NCBI RefSeq assembly: GCF_051912485.1
Contig: NZ_CP196822.1
Coordinates: 1,116,001 to 1,180,000 of the forward strand
Length of the DNA stretch: 64,000 nt
Reading direction: 5' to 3'
Origin: Nitrobacter sp051912485
GTDB taxonomy: Bacteria; Pseudomonadota; Alphaproteobacteria; Rhizobiales; Xanthobacteraceae
A program made the position numbers and the translations under genes. Of this stretch, positions 35,949 through 43,172 are shown one piece after another; within the stretch, counting starts at the first letter, position 1; each line of letters begins with the position of its first letter. The notes beneath the pieces are model-generated. The model did not search any database. It had not been told where the DNA came from and worked only from the letters and a program-made list of their open reading frames with translations.

Positions 35949-36146
35949 ATGATGAAGATGGCGACGCGCATTCGCGATCGAGCCATCCGTCGCGCTGGCG
36001 AATTGCTCGAACAGGTTGAGACACAGCAAGGCAAGCGTAACGACATCATAACTTCGGGTGAGCGGCCACCCGAAGTTAACCGTCAGCAGGTCGCGACCGC
36101 TACCGAACAAGTTGAAGAACGCGCCGCTATGGGCGAGAAGGACTAG
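35949..36146 (+). pseudogene. Possible remnant of a phage-type hypothetical gene
   Basis: The 65-residue frame from ATG 35949 reads MATRIRDRAIRRAGELLEQV after two residues, then RPPEVNRQQVATATEQVEER. It recalls the start of a common phage/island protein with 'IRLRAERRAGELL…' and a long C-terminal half. That second half is absent here, so it is probably a truncated copy. The end overlaps the convergent gene at 36127. Confidence 0.35.
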
Positions 36147-36339
36147 CATCTAACGCAATATGGAGTCTAAGCCGATCCAGCACTTGCCGAATGTTAGGGC
36201 AGATACCGCCGCCGCTGTGTTTGCATCTTCGCGCCATCTCCTCTTGTGAAAACGAGAAGGATTTTTCCGATCCGCTGCCCTCAACATGAGCCTCGATGCC
36301 GCATTCGGGACATTTGATTGTGTCGGTGTTGCTTTGCAT
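36127..36339 (-). CDS. Small Cys-containing (zinc-ribbon-like) hypothetical protein
   Basis: The 70-aa product has a CPECG knuckle near its start (IKCPECGIEAHVEG) and a later RRCKHSGGGICPN, giving four Cys and a His spaced as in a zinc ribbon. This suggests a small metal-binding protein. The start lacks a strong ribosome binding site. Family unknown to me. Confidence 0.55.
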   Translation of the reverse strand: MQSNTDTIKCPECGIEAHVEGSGSEKSFSFSQEEMARRCKHSGGGICPNIRQVLDRLRLHIALDASPSRP

Positions 36340-36414
36340 CTTTACATTCTATCTGGAGACTCGCACGTCGCCATAAGATTCTACTTCATCGGCAGCGCGC
36401 TTGCTTGCAAGCTC

Positions 36415-36438
36415 AACCCCGCTCCGCCGGGGTTTTCT
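36415..36438 (+). terminator. Intrinsic terminator inside the island
   Basis: AACCCCG (36415-36421) pairs with CGGGGTT (36428-36434) and is followed by TTTCT. No plus-strand gene directly before it was identified. Confidence 0.6.
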
Positions 36439-36550
36439 ATTTCGCGTCTGGGCATGTCGGTCTCATTATGGAGACGGATAATCATGCAGAAATCGATCGA
36501 TTTCGGGAAGCAAGCTTGATGTCTCGGTGATGGCGCCAGCATATATGTAG

Positions 36551-36928
36551 TCAGCGCCAACCCCTTCGAGGGTTCTCGGTATTGACCTTCATTCTTAGCA
36601 CCTCTTGTAATCGCCTATCCACCTCCGCCTGCATTCTCGGGTTGGCGGCCGTGGCAACTACTTGCCCGCGCTCGTCGCCGCGCACATTGGCCGCGCAGCC
36701 GTAAGCCCGCAGAAGCTGTTCGACGGCGACGATGCTGATTACTGGCTGAGCCTGCTGAGAGAGCGGCGCCGGCACGTGCATCTGCGATCCTTCGGGCCGA
36801 ATGTCTTCCGTCGGTGGTCCTACGTCCTCTTCTCTTGGCCTGCTTTTTGTTCGGGTCTTACCGGTTGTTCTGGTCCTGCTGTTGTTGGTTGTTTCGGTCG
36901 GCCGGGGGGCTCTATTTTTCGTCGACAT
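36551..36928 (-). CDS. Hypothetical protein with basic, disordered N-terminus
   Basis: The 125-aa product begins with a Thr/Arg/Lys-rich low-complexity half (TETTNNSRTRTTGKTRTKSR) and ends in a helical part (VEQLLRAYGCAANVRGDERG…QAEVDRRLQEVLRMKV). AGGAC stands about 8 nt before the ATG. No family recognised. Confidence 0.5.
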   Translation of the reverse strand: MSTKNRAPRPTETTNNSRTRTTGKTRTKSRPREEDVGPPTEDIRPEGSQMHVPAPLSQQAQPVISIVAVEQLLRAYGCAANVRGDERGQVVATAANPRMQAEVDRRLQEVLRMKVNTENPRRGWR

Positions 36929-37156
36929 GGTTGATGTCCTGTTCTCGCTCAGACTTCGCCCTCATCGCGGCGTCGTCAAAAATAACGCCCCAAACCGGCC
37001 GCGGTTTCCCCCGGAGGGGGAAATTTAGCAAATCAGTGATTGATCGTTACCGCCGCGGGTTGGAGCTGCCTTTATGAAGTTCGCCACCTCGTTCGTGAAG
37101 CATCTGCAAGATACTCCGCTCTTGATGAGTAGGGATGTGGCTCGGTCGGCTCGGCA

Positions 37157-37294
37157 TTATTTGCTCTTCGCCTTCAGCCCGATCTCGACCAGGCGGTGGA
37201 TAGCTTCAGAGGGGCGCGACGGATGCTTCCCGACACCAACCGGCGGGCCTGCCTTGTATTCGTCCCGGCTTAGTCTGTAGGCGGCACCTTGCCA
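37157..37294 (-). pseudogene. Decayed ribbon-helix-helix gene copy
   Basis: On the minus strand a frame reads YRLSRDEYKAGPPVGVGK then HPSRPSEAIHRLVEIGLKAK and ends in TAA at 37157. It matches the C-terminus of the intact ribbon-helix-helix gene (SEAIRRLVEIGLKARRDR) but the middle is missing and there is no proper start. It lies directly after the partner gene 37295-37606, so the pair may once have been duplicated. Confidence 0.6.
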
Positions 37295-37606
37295 TTACTT
37301 CCTCGCTTCATAGGGCAGAAAGTACACACCCTCGCGAGTGCCCAGGCGCTCCTGTTCCCAAGCCTTACGCTCCTCGTCGGTAGCCGGGATGAATGCAAAG
37401 CAACTCTCAGCGCCCACTGTTTCGCCCGCTGCCGTTAGCGCCTCCTGGACCAGGCCATACACTTTTGGGGTCCCGATCAATTCCTGCATACGCTCGTCTT
37501 CCGACGATAAGTTTACGGTGCCTACGCGCACACCATGCTCATCCGGGCTACCCTCGTTCAGAACGAGGAAGATCGTGGTTAGCTCAGAATCCGTAGGTTC
37601 GCTCAT
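37295..37606 (-). CDS. Hypothetical protein coupled to a ribbon-helix-helix gene
   Basis: The 103-aa product is acidic (MSEPTDSELTTIFLVLNEGS…TREGVYFLPYEARK), with no membrane segment. Its ATG overlaps the stop of the ribbon-helix-helix gene by four bases (ATGA), so translation is coupled. It may be an effector or partner of the DNA-binding protein, in the manner of toxin-antitoxin pairs, but no toxin fold is recognised. Confidence 0.6.
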   Translation of the reverse strand: MSEPTDSELTTIFLVLNEGSPDEHGVRVGTVNLSSEDERMQELIGTPKVYGLVQEALTAAGETVGAESCFAFIPATDEERKAWEQERLGTREGVYFLPYEARK

Positions 37607-37806
37607 CTATCCCTCCTCGCTTTCAGCCCGATCTCGACCAGGCGCCGGATGGCTTCCGAGCGGCCGGGTTGGTCGTCCTGACGGGCCGCCCAGGCGTCGA
37701 CCTGCGTCATGAACTCGTCGGACAAGCGAAAGGTACGCACGGGGTCTTTTCCCGTTGCCGGACGCCCAGGCCGTTTAGGTATTACTTTTTTTGTTGACTT
37801 CGCCAT
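37603..37806 (-). CDS. Ribbon-helix-helix DNA-binding protein
   Basis: The product of about 67 aa starts MAKSTKKVIPKRPGRPATGK, a basic arm, and continues with VRTFRLSDEFMTQVDAWAAR and SEAIRRLVEIGLKARRDR, the strand and two helices of an RHH (CopG/Arc-like) fold. ATG 37806 is preferred to 37821 because it begins with the basic arm. It overlaps the next gene by 4 nt. A decayed copy of the same fold lies 310 nt further on. Confidence 0.8.
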   Translation of the reverse strand: MAKSTKKVIPKRPGRPATGKDPVRTFRLSDEFMTQVDAWAARQDDQPGRSEAIRRLVEIGLKARRDR

Positions 37807-37899
37807 AAATGGGTAATACACAAACGCTTGCTAAAAAACAAGCAGCCCGCCGAGGTGTTCGAAGCACCTGCGACGGGCCTAACCAACAGCAAGGATTGA

Positions 37900-38500
37900 C
37901 CCATTCCGAAGGCTACCCGAGCCCATACCACAAAATCCTCCGCAGAACGCCAGAGATCCGTGCACGTAGCGGTTTCCGCAAACGCTAGCGTTGATCCAGT
38001 TGTCGAGCGCGGGCGCGTCCTGCGCGATCTATGGGACGCTCATGATGCAGTTGAGTCCGAGGCTTTTGCGGCGAGGAGAAATGACGACCACTCGCTGGGG
38101 TAGAGCGTGACGAGCAGGCCCGCCAAATCCTTGATTGGAAAGATTTGGTGGAAGCCGAAATCAGTTTCCTCGTCGCCAATAGTCTGCGAGGTGCCCTGAT
38201 CCAGCTCGCTCTCATGCGAGACGCGATGAACGATTTCGACGCTGGGATCGAGAATTCCGACTGTGATTCCGCCCGTGAAGTCGCAATTAAGAGATTGGCC
38301 GTTTGCTGCGATCCGCCAGTGACGCCGTTCACGACGCTATGGGTGAAGACCAATATGCCGAAGTCTCGGGTATTGTGAGTACCTATGCCTCCGTCGGGGA
38401 CGATCATCCGAACTTTCTTCTCGACATGCAGACCTGGGTGGATAAGGGCTTCGATCGTCGCTGCAAGCGCGGCCTTGCGAAGATCGAGGTGGCGTCATGA
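37900..38500 (+). pseudogene. Hypothetical gene broken by two frameshifts
   Basis: Three frames read as one protein in pieces. Frame 1 (37900-38103) gives VDPVVERGRVLRDLWDAHDA and ends at TAG. Frame 2 continues with ERDEQARQILDWKDLVEAEI and ANSLRGALIQLALMRDAMND, to about 38300. Frame 3 gives SASDAVHDAMGEDQYAEVSG and LLDMQTWVDKGFDRRCKRGL, ending in TGA at 38500. Two shifts, near 38100 and 38300, explain the pattern. AAGGA lies before the region but no good start codon remains. The last frame overlaps the next gene by 4 nt. Confidence 0.5.
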
Positions 38501-38709
38501 CGATAATCATAATCCCACAGCGCCGTGTTGCCGCCATTGACCTCATTGACGAGGCCATCGCAGCCCTGCGAACCGTTCACGTCGCAATGAACGAGCCCCA
38601 ACTGATCGAAGATGAAATACTTGGCAATCTTGCGACGGTGCTGAACGAGGCGATCCTAAAGCTGCTGCCGGTGCGAGATGAGGTCAACCGGCAGCACGGC
38701 GCCGCCTGA
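38497..38709 (+). CDS. Small hypothetical protein, coupled to the preceding remnant
   Basis: The 70-aa product starts MTIIIIPQRRVAAIDLIDEA and is alpha-helical by eye, with no known motif. Its ATG overlaps the TGA of the preceding reading frame (ATGA). A hairpin terminator follows at 38729-38749. Confidence 0.5.
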   Translation: MTIIIIPQRRVAAIDLIDEAIAALRTVHVAMNEPQLIEDEILGNLATVLNEAILKLLPVRDEVNRQHGAA

Positions 38710-38728
38710 CCGGCCGGGCAAGAGAGAC

Positions 38729-38757
38729 CCCGCCGGTCACGCCGGCGGGTTGATTTT
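38729..38757 (+). terminator. GC-rich hairpin terminator
   Basis: CCCGCCGG (38729-38736) pairs with CCGGCGGG (38742-38749) around TCACG, then TTGATTTT follows. It ends the small gene at 38497-38709. Confidence 0.75.
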
Positions 38758-38824
38758 CGTCGGAGGAACGCGTTTCGTCTCTCCGAAGGCACTAGGCCAG
38801 CGCAAGTCCCCAGGAGACTTTCAG

Positions 38825-39157
38825 ATGTTCATCGCCATGAATCGCTTCCGCATCATCAAGGGAAATGAAAAGGATTTTGAACAGGTCTGGCTCTCGCGCG
38901 ATAGCCATCTTGAGAGTGTGCCGGGATTCGTTGAGTTTCACCTTTTGCGTGGACCCGAGGCTGAAGATTACACGCTGTATGCCTCGCACACGATCTGGAA
39001 GAACCGCGGCTTCTTCGACGCGTGGACCAAATCGGAGGCTTTCCGAGCTGCTCACGCGAACGCGGGCAGCAAAAAGCCCCTCTATCTCGGTCATCCACAA
39101 TTGGAGGCGTTCGAAACGATCCAGACCGTGACCGGTTCCGCAGAGCAGGGCGCATAA
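38825..39157 (+). CDS. Antibiotic-biosynthesis monooxygenase (ABM) / IsdG-like protein
   Basis: The 110-aa product has the ABM ferredoxin-like fold: MFIAMNRFRIIKGNEKDFEQ at the start, SVPGFVEFHLLRG and YTLYASHTIWKNRGFFDAW with the conserved Trp, then SEAFRAAHANAG. IsdG/HmoA relatives degrade haem; others are quinol or lipid monooxygenases, so the substrate is open. AGGAG precedes ATG 38825 by about 9 nt. It has its own terminator (39174-39199). An iron- or oxidant-related role in an island is plausible but unproven. Confidence 0.88.
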   Translation: MFIAMNRFRIIKGNEKDFEQVWLSRDSHLESVPGFVEFHLLRGPEAEDYTLYASHTIWKNRGFFDAWTKSEAFRAAHANAGSKKPLYLGHPQLEAFETIQTVTGSAEQGA

Positions 39158-39173
39158 CCGGAGGAAGCCCGGC

Positions 39174-39199
39174 CCGCCGGTGAGGAGCCGGCGGTTTTT
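39174..39199 (+). terminator. Terminator after the ABM gene
   Basis: CCGCCGG (39174-39180) pairs with CCGGCGG (39188-39194) around TGAGGAG and is followed by TTTTT. Confidence 0.9.
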
Positions 39200-39259
39200 A
39201 CTTGCCGCAACCCAAGATTGTGCTCATGGTTAGCGATCGTTGCAAAAGGGAGTGCGGAC

Positions 39260-39460
39260 GTGGCGACAGGTACTGTAAAGTGGTTCAACGGACAGAAGGG
39301 CTTCGGTTTCATCCAGCCCGACAGCGGCGGCAAGGACGTCTTCGTTCATATTTCAGCCGTCGAGAAGGCTGGACTTTCCAATCTGAACGAAGGGCAGAAG
39401 GTCAGCTATGAAGTCGTCGCGAACCGCGGCAAGGAATCTGCAGAGAACCTGCGCGTCTGA
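39260..39460 (+). CDS. Cold-shock domain protein (CspA family)
   Basis: The 66-aa product is one cold-shock domain, an RNA/ssDNA-binding barrel. Both RNP motifs are present: GFGFI in GQKGFGFIQPD and VFVHISAVE. The start is GTG 39260 with GGGAG upstream; it gives MATGTVKWFNG, the normal Csp start. It lies alone between two terminator hairpins within the island and may be a cargo gene, or a native gene moved in with it. Confidence 0.95.
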   Translation: MATGTVKWFNGQKGFGFIQPDSGGKDVFVHISAVEKAGLSNLNEGQKVSYEVVANRGKESAENLRV

Positions 39461-39474
39461 TAACGGCGTGCCGA

Positions 39475-39498
39475 GCCCGCCGGTTCACTCCGGCGGGC
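39475..39498. terminator. GC-rich hairpin between convergent cold-shock and exported-protein genes
   Basis: GCCCGCCGG (39475-39483) pairs with CCGGCGGGC (39490-39498) around TTCACT. It has no T-run, but its position fits a shared 3' end. Confidence 0.6.
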
Positions 39499-39519
39499 GT
39501 CGCTCGTCGCAGCATCTCT

Positions 39520-39789
39520 CTACCAGCGGCGATAACCGCCGCGGTATCGGTAACCTCTATGCGCGTAACCATAGCGGCGGACACCGTAGCCGCCGCGATA
39601 GCCGTACCCGTAACCGTATCGTCGGTAGACGGGCGCCGTGCGGACACAACCGTTCGGGCCGCAGACCACGGCAACGTTTTCGACGTTTGGAGCGGTAGAA
39701 GGTGGGGCGAGCGGCATTGCCGATGCGCTTCCTGCCGCGGCAAGGCTGCAGAGTGCCGCCAGTCCCACAAGTGCAAATTTAAGCTTCAT
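39520..39789 (-). CDS. Exported Tyr/Gly/Arg-rich repeat protein
   Basis: The 89-aa product has a signal peptide (MKLKFALVGLAALCSLAAAGSASA) and a second half of 'YGYGYRGGYG' and 'RGYRYRGGYR' repeats, with one Cys pair in VCGPNGCVR. The ATG at 39789 follows AGGAGGAG, so the ORF's extra N-terminal residues are ignored. It resembles the protein at 3517-3876 in its repeats but not in its head. Function is unknown; it may bind metals or form a surface film. Confidence 0.75.
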   Translation of the reverse strand: MKLKFALVGLAALCSLAAAGSASAMPLAPPSTAPNVENVAVVCGPNGCVRTAPVYRRYGYGYGYRGGYGVRRYGYAHRGYRYRGGYRRW

Positions 39790-39972
39790 GGTCTCCTCCT
39801 GTGTCATTCCGTATCGTCGCATAGAGTAGGAAGTTCAATGTGAATACGGGATGAGCGGACGGGGGCGTTCCCGCGCACCTTGCTTGCACGGCTACCGAGC
39901 GATGGTACGGCATGCGACCGCCGACCCACGCCGACGGGCTCTCCGCGTCTGCTAGGGGTGGTGGCATTGGTT

Positions 39973-39995
39973 TTGGACCCAACCTTGGACCCAAA
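39973..39995 (+). repeat. Paired TTGGACCCAA motif near the right island end
   Basis: TTGGACCCAA occurs at 39973-39982 and TTGGACCCAAA at 39985-39995. It matches the motif pair at 31000-31019 near the left end. Confidence 0.6.
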
Positions 39996-40110
39996 CTTGC
40001 TCAGACCGCCGCGAACTGATCGGTACAAGCGGGGAGGGCGCAACGCTGGAAACACCGCAAACATGGATAAGTAGCAACCAAGCGACATCCACGGGGACGG
40101 CCAAACCCGT

Positions 40111-40157
40111 TCTCCAAAACCGGGGGTCGCAGGTTCGAGCCCTGCCACTCCTGCCAG
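40111..40157 (+). repeat. Right attachment repeat (attR, partial tRNA-Trp copy)
   Basis: This exact 47-bp copy of the tRNA-Trp 3' half marks the right end of the island. The 5' half of the tRNA is absent, so it is not a second tRNA gene. Confidence 0.95.
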
Positions 40158-40165
40158 CTAATCCG

Positions 40166-40194
40166 TTGACATATCCGTGCCTTGCGGCCGTTAT
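40166..40194 (+). promoter_or_regulatory. Candidate promoter for secE-nusG
   Basis: TTGACA (40166-40171) and CGTTAT (40189-40194) are spaced by 17 bp, just right of attR. Because the island separated secE from the tuf/tRNA promoter, this could be what now drives the operon. Confidence 0.5.
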
Positions 40195-40427
40195 CGCAGC
40201 ACGTTGCGGAGCGGCGCGTCGCTAACCATGCCCTTGACCTTTCCGGCCGAGGGCAGTAGATAGCGGCACCTGCTGTCGGCCCGATTTGACGGATATCCGA
40301 CGCGGCATTGAATTTCCCGGACAGTCGAGCCCGCTGGGCGACTACCCTCAAAGGAGGGGTGGGCGCGCGAGAGAGGCTGCCCGGATCTTCGAAAACCAGA
40401 CCGGCAAACGAACGCGGATCATCGACG

Positions 40428-40619
40428 ATGGCTTTCAGCCCGTTCAAATTCCTGCAGGAAGTGCGCACCGAGACCGCGAAGGTCACCTGGCCGTCGCGTC
40501 GGGAGACCACGGTCACGACGATCATGGTGTTCCTGATGGTGGCACTGGCGTCGATCTTCTTCTTCTTCGCGGATCAGTTAATCCGTTTTTTCATCACGTT
40601 CGTCCTTAGCCTTCATTGA
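40428..40619 (+). CDS. secE: Preprotein translocase subunit SecE
   Basis: The 63-aa single-helix subunit of the SecYEG translocon. It has the conserved EVRTETAKVTWPSRRE amphipathic start followed by a TM helix (TTIMVFLMVALASIFFFFADQ). ATG 40428 gives the usual MAFSPFKFLQEV; the open frame upstream is not protein-like. nusG follows after 33 nt. Confidence 0.96.
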   Translation: MAFSPFKFLQEVRTETAKVTWPSRRETTVTTIMVFLMVALASIFFFFADQLIRFFITFVLSLH

Positions 40620-40652
40620 AGACGCGAACGACTTGCGCAACGGAACTGAACC

Positions 40653-41183
40653 ATGAGCATGCGCTGGTACATCGTCCACGCCTATTCGAACTTCGAAAAG
40701 AAGGTCTCGGAATCGATCCGCGAGCAAGCCAAGCAGCGGGGGCTTGAGGATCTCTTCGAGCAGGTGTTGGTGCCGACCGAGAAGGTCACTGAAGTCCGGC
40801 GCGGCCGCAAGGTCGATACCGAGCGCAAGTTCTTCCCGGGTTACGTGCTGGTGAAGATGAACCTCACCGACGAGGCGTTCCATCTCATCAAGAACACCCC
40901 GAAAGTCACGGGCTTCCTCGGCGCCGAGAACAAGCCGATGCCGATTTCGGAAGCCGAGGCTATGCGCATCATGCACCAGGTGCAGGAAGGCGTGGAGCGG
41001 CCCAAGGCATCGGTGTCGTTCGAGATCGGTGAGAACGTTCGCGTGGCCGACGGCCCGTTTGCGTCATTCTCCGGCGTGGTGGAGGAAATCGACGAGGCGC
41101 GCTCGCGCGTGAAGGTCGCGGTGTCGATCTTCGGCCGTGCAACGCCGGTCGAACTGGAATTCGGTCAGGTCGAGAAGGTCTGA
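40653..41183 (+). CDS. nusG: Transcription termination/antitermination protein NusG
   Basis: The 176-aa NusG has the NGN domain (MRWYIVHAYSNFEKKVSESI) and a C-terminal KOW domain (ENVRVADGPFASFSGVVEEI). It binds RNA polymerase and links it to Rho or ribosomes. Length is normal. It is in an operon with secE upstream; rplK starts 130 nt downstream. Confidence 0.97.
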   Translation: MSMRWYIVHAYSNFEKKVSESIREQAKQRGLEDLFEQVLVPTEKVTEVRRGRKVDTERKFFPGYVLVKMNLTDEAFHLIKNTPKVTGFLGAENKPMPISEAEAMRIMHQVQEGVERPKASVSFEIGENVRVADGPFASFSGVVEEIDEARSRVKVAVSIFGRATPVELEFGQVEKV

Positions 41184-41313
41184 TTGGACGAAGAGGCGAA
41201 GTTTGCCTTCGCTTTTGAGAGGCCGTGGGAGGAAGAGGGCGGTTGCCAGCCGTTCTTGATCCGAACCACGAAACCTGAAACCGCCGGCCCAGCCGGCACA
41301 ACAGGAGTAACGC

Positions 41314-41742
41314 ATGGCAAAGAAAGTGACCGGATACCTGAAATTGCAGGTGCCGGCCGGTGCGGCGAACCCGTCGCCACCGATCGGTCCCGCGCTTGGT
41401 CAGCGCGGTCTCAACATCATGGAATTCTGCAAGAATTTTAACGCGCAGACCCAAAAGGAAGAAAAGAATACGCCAATCCCGGTGGTGATCACGATCTATG
41501 CGGATCGGTCTTTCACCTTCGAGATGAAGACCCCGCCGATGTCCTACTTCCTCAAGCAGGCGGCGAAAATCCAGTCCGGATCAAAGGCACCGGGCCGCGA
41601 TTCCGCCGGCAAGGTGACCAAGGCGCAGGTGCGCGAGATCGCCGAGAAGAAGATGAAGGACCTCAATTGCGACACCGTCGAATCGGCCATGAGCATGGTC
41701 GAAGGGTCCGCCCGCTCGATGGGCCTTCAGGTGGCGGAGTAA
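41314..41742 (+). CDS. rplK: 50S ribosomal protein L11
   Basis: The 142-aa protein starts MAKKVTGYLKLQVPAGAANPSPPIG and binds the GTPase-associated 23S region. The PPIGPALGQRGLNIMEFCK motif is intact. The C-terminal RNA-binding domain follows. GGAG (41303-41306) stands before the ATG. rplA follows after 6 nt. Confidence 0.97.
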   Translation: MAKKVTGYLKLQVPAGAANPSPPIGPALGQRGLNIMEFCKNFNAQTQKEEKNTPIPVVITIYADRSFTFEMKTPPMSYFLKQAAKIQSGSKAPGRDSAGKVTKAQVREIAEKKMKDLNCDTVESAMSMVEGSARSMGLQVAE

Positions 41743-41748
41743 CGAACC

Positions 41749-42441
41749 ATGGCAACCGGAAAACGTTTGAAGAAGGCTCGCGAAGGCATTGATCGGGAAA
41801 AACTTTACCCGATCGCCGAAGCAATCAAGCTGATCAAGGAACGCGCCAAATCGAAATTCGATGAGACCATCGAGATTGCGATGAATCTCGGCGTCGATCC
41901 GCGTCATGCCGACCAGATGGTGCGCGGCGTCGTCAGTCTGCCGAACGGCACCGGCCGCACGCTGCGTGTCGGCGTGTTTGCGCGCGGTGCCAAGGCCGAG
42001 GAAGCCAAGGCTGCGGGCGCAGACGTCGTCGGCGCGGAAGATCTGGTCGAGAAGGTGCAGGGCGGCACGATCGACTTCGATCGCTGCATCGCCACGCCGG
42101 ACATGATGCCGCTGGTCGGCCGCCTCGGCAAGGTTCTCGGTCCGCGCGGCATGATGCCGAACCCGAAAATCGGCACGGTGACCATGGATGTCGTCGGCGC
42201 CGTGAAGGGTGCCAAGGGCGGTTCGGTGGAATTCCGCGTCGAGAAGGCCGGTATCGTTCAGGCCGGCATCGGCAAGGCCTCGTTCTCGGAGGAGAAACTC
42301 GTCGAGAACGTCAAGGCATTGGCGGACGCGGTTGCGAAGGCGAAACCCGCCGGCGCCAAAGGTACCTACATCCAGCGCATTGCGGTGTCCTCAACCATGG
42401 GACCGGGCGTGAAGGTCGAGCCGGGAACCGTGCTCGGCTAA
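41749..42441 (+). CDS. rplA: 50S ribosomal protein L1
   Basis: The 230-aa protein has the L1 fold with the typical GVDPRHADQMVRGVVSLPNGTG and MPLVGRLGKVLGPRGMMPNPK blocks and the TYIQRIAVSSTMGPGVKVE end. L1 is also a translational autoregulator in many bacteria. It ends at a terminator (42467-42499) that separates rplKA from rplJL. Confidence 0.97.
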   Translation: MATGKRLKKAREGIDREKLYPIAEAIKLIKERAKSKFDETIEIAMNLGVDPRHADQMVRGVVSLPNGTGRTLRVGVFARGAKAEEAKAAGADVVGAEDLVEKVQGGTIDFDRCIATPDMMPLVGRLGKVLGPRGMMPNPKIGTVTMDVVGAVKGAKGGSVEFRVEKAGIVQAGIGKASFSEEKLVENVKALADAVAKAKPAGAKGTYIQRIAVSSTMGPGVKVEPGTVLG

Positions 42442-42466
42442 GGCCGGGATCGCTGCGATAATCCGA

Positions 42467-42499
42467 GGCGGGGTCGGAACGTCCGAGCCCGCCTTTTTT
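42467..42499 (+). terminator. Terminator between rplA and rplJ
   Basis: GGCGGG (42467-42472) pairs with CCCGCC (42488-42493), with an inner CGGA/TCCG stem, followed by six T. It cuts the rplKA from the rplJL-rpoBC transcripts. Confidence 0.88.
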
Positions 42500-43172
42500 G
42501 TTCGCGAAAGCCGCTATGCCTGACGAGCTCGGGCTTGGCCGCCGCGGTTGGCTGCCGGTGTCGACAAGCGGACATGCAATTTGATGTTTGTCCGAAATCG
42601 AAGCTGGCCGGAAAATTGCATGATTTAGGGCTTGGCAACGTATCAAAGATTCGTTAAACACCACGCTCCGGACGTGCTGGCTTTCGCTGGCGCGTCTGTG
42701 TTCGCTTTCCAAAAACCCAACGAGATTGGAGACCTTCCTTCCCGCATGTCCATTCGGATGGTTCGGGAGGATGGGATGCCAATTTGGTCGGGTCAGTGCG
42801 AACAGGGGTCTTTCGGCTACCTTTGGGGTTCATCCTTTGGGTGGTGTTGATCCCGTCCTGTCCGAGACTGCAGGTGCCTGCGGCAAATGCAAGTTTGTCC
42901 AACGGCTTAATCGTATAGCCTGCATAGACGGGTGAAGACCGGATTTCGCTTTTCGCTGTCATAAGCGGAAGGCAGCAGATTGGGTTCGAACCTCGACACC
43001 CCGTGCCCTTTGGCCACCAGGCCGTCGGACCCGGGAGGGCAGGCTACTGAATGTCGTCACGCCCGGCGTGTCTTGAGACCAGTGTCTTGGGATCAGGTTT
43101 CGGGCGGGATGATGGGTGTAACCCGGTGGTCCCAGCCTTGAGGCAAAGGCCGCCAAACGGAAAGAGCTTGCT
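42500..43172 (+). other. Long non-coding rplJ leader region
   Basis: No gene is supported in these 673 bases. The last 150 bases before rplJ have several GC stems (GGAGGGCAGG-like and CCCGGTGG/CCAGCC-like segments). An L10 leader that binds the L10-L12 complex would be expected in this position. I cannot fit a known model by eye. The left part has less regular sequence. Confidence 0.4.

Larger units (their letters stand above)
30905..40157. mobile_element. Genomic island integrated into tRNA-Trp (about 9.2 kb)
   Basis: The last 47 bp of tRNA-Trp plus one base (30905-30951) recur exactly at 40111-40157 in the same orientation. The interval between them carries a tyrosine-recombinase remnant next to the tRNA, two insertion sequences, about ten small unknown genes or remnants, a DUF4337 gene, an ABM monooxygenase, a cold-shock gene and a repeat-rich exported protein. 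The outer genes (tuf, tRNA-Trp, secE) normally adjoin. The integrase is broken, so the element looks stranded. Confidence 0.93.

Noticed and set aside
39804..40148. Minus-strand ORF starting in attR (MAGLEPATPGFGERV…)
   Set aside because: It is the antisense reading of the tRNA-Trp fragment, a well-known false ORF type.
42632..42850. 72-codon ORF in the rplJ leader
   Set aside because: Odd composition, no start signal, and position in an expected regulatory leader.
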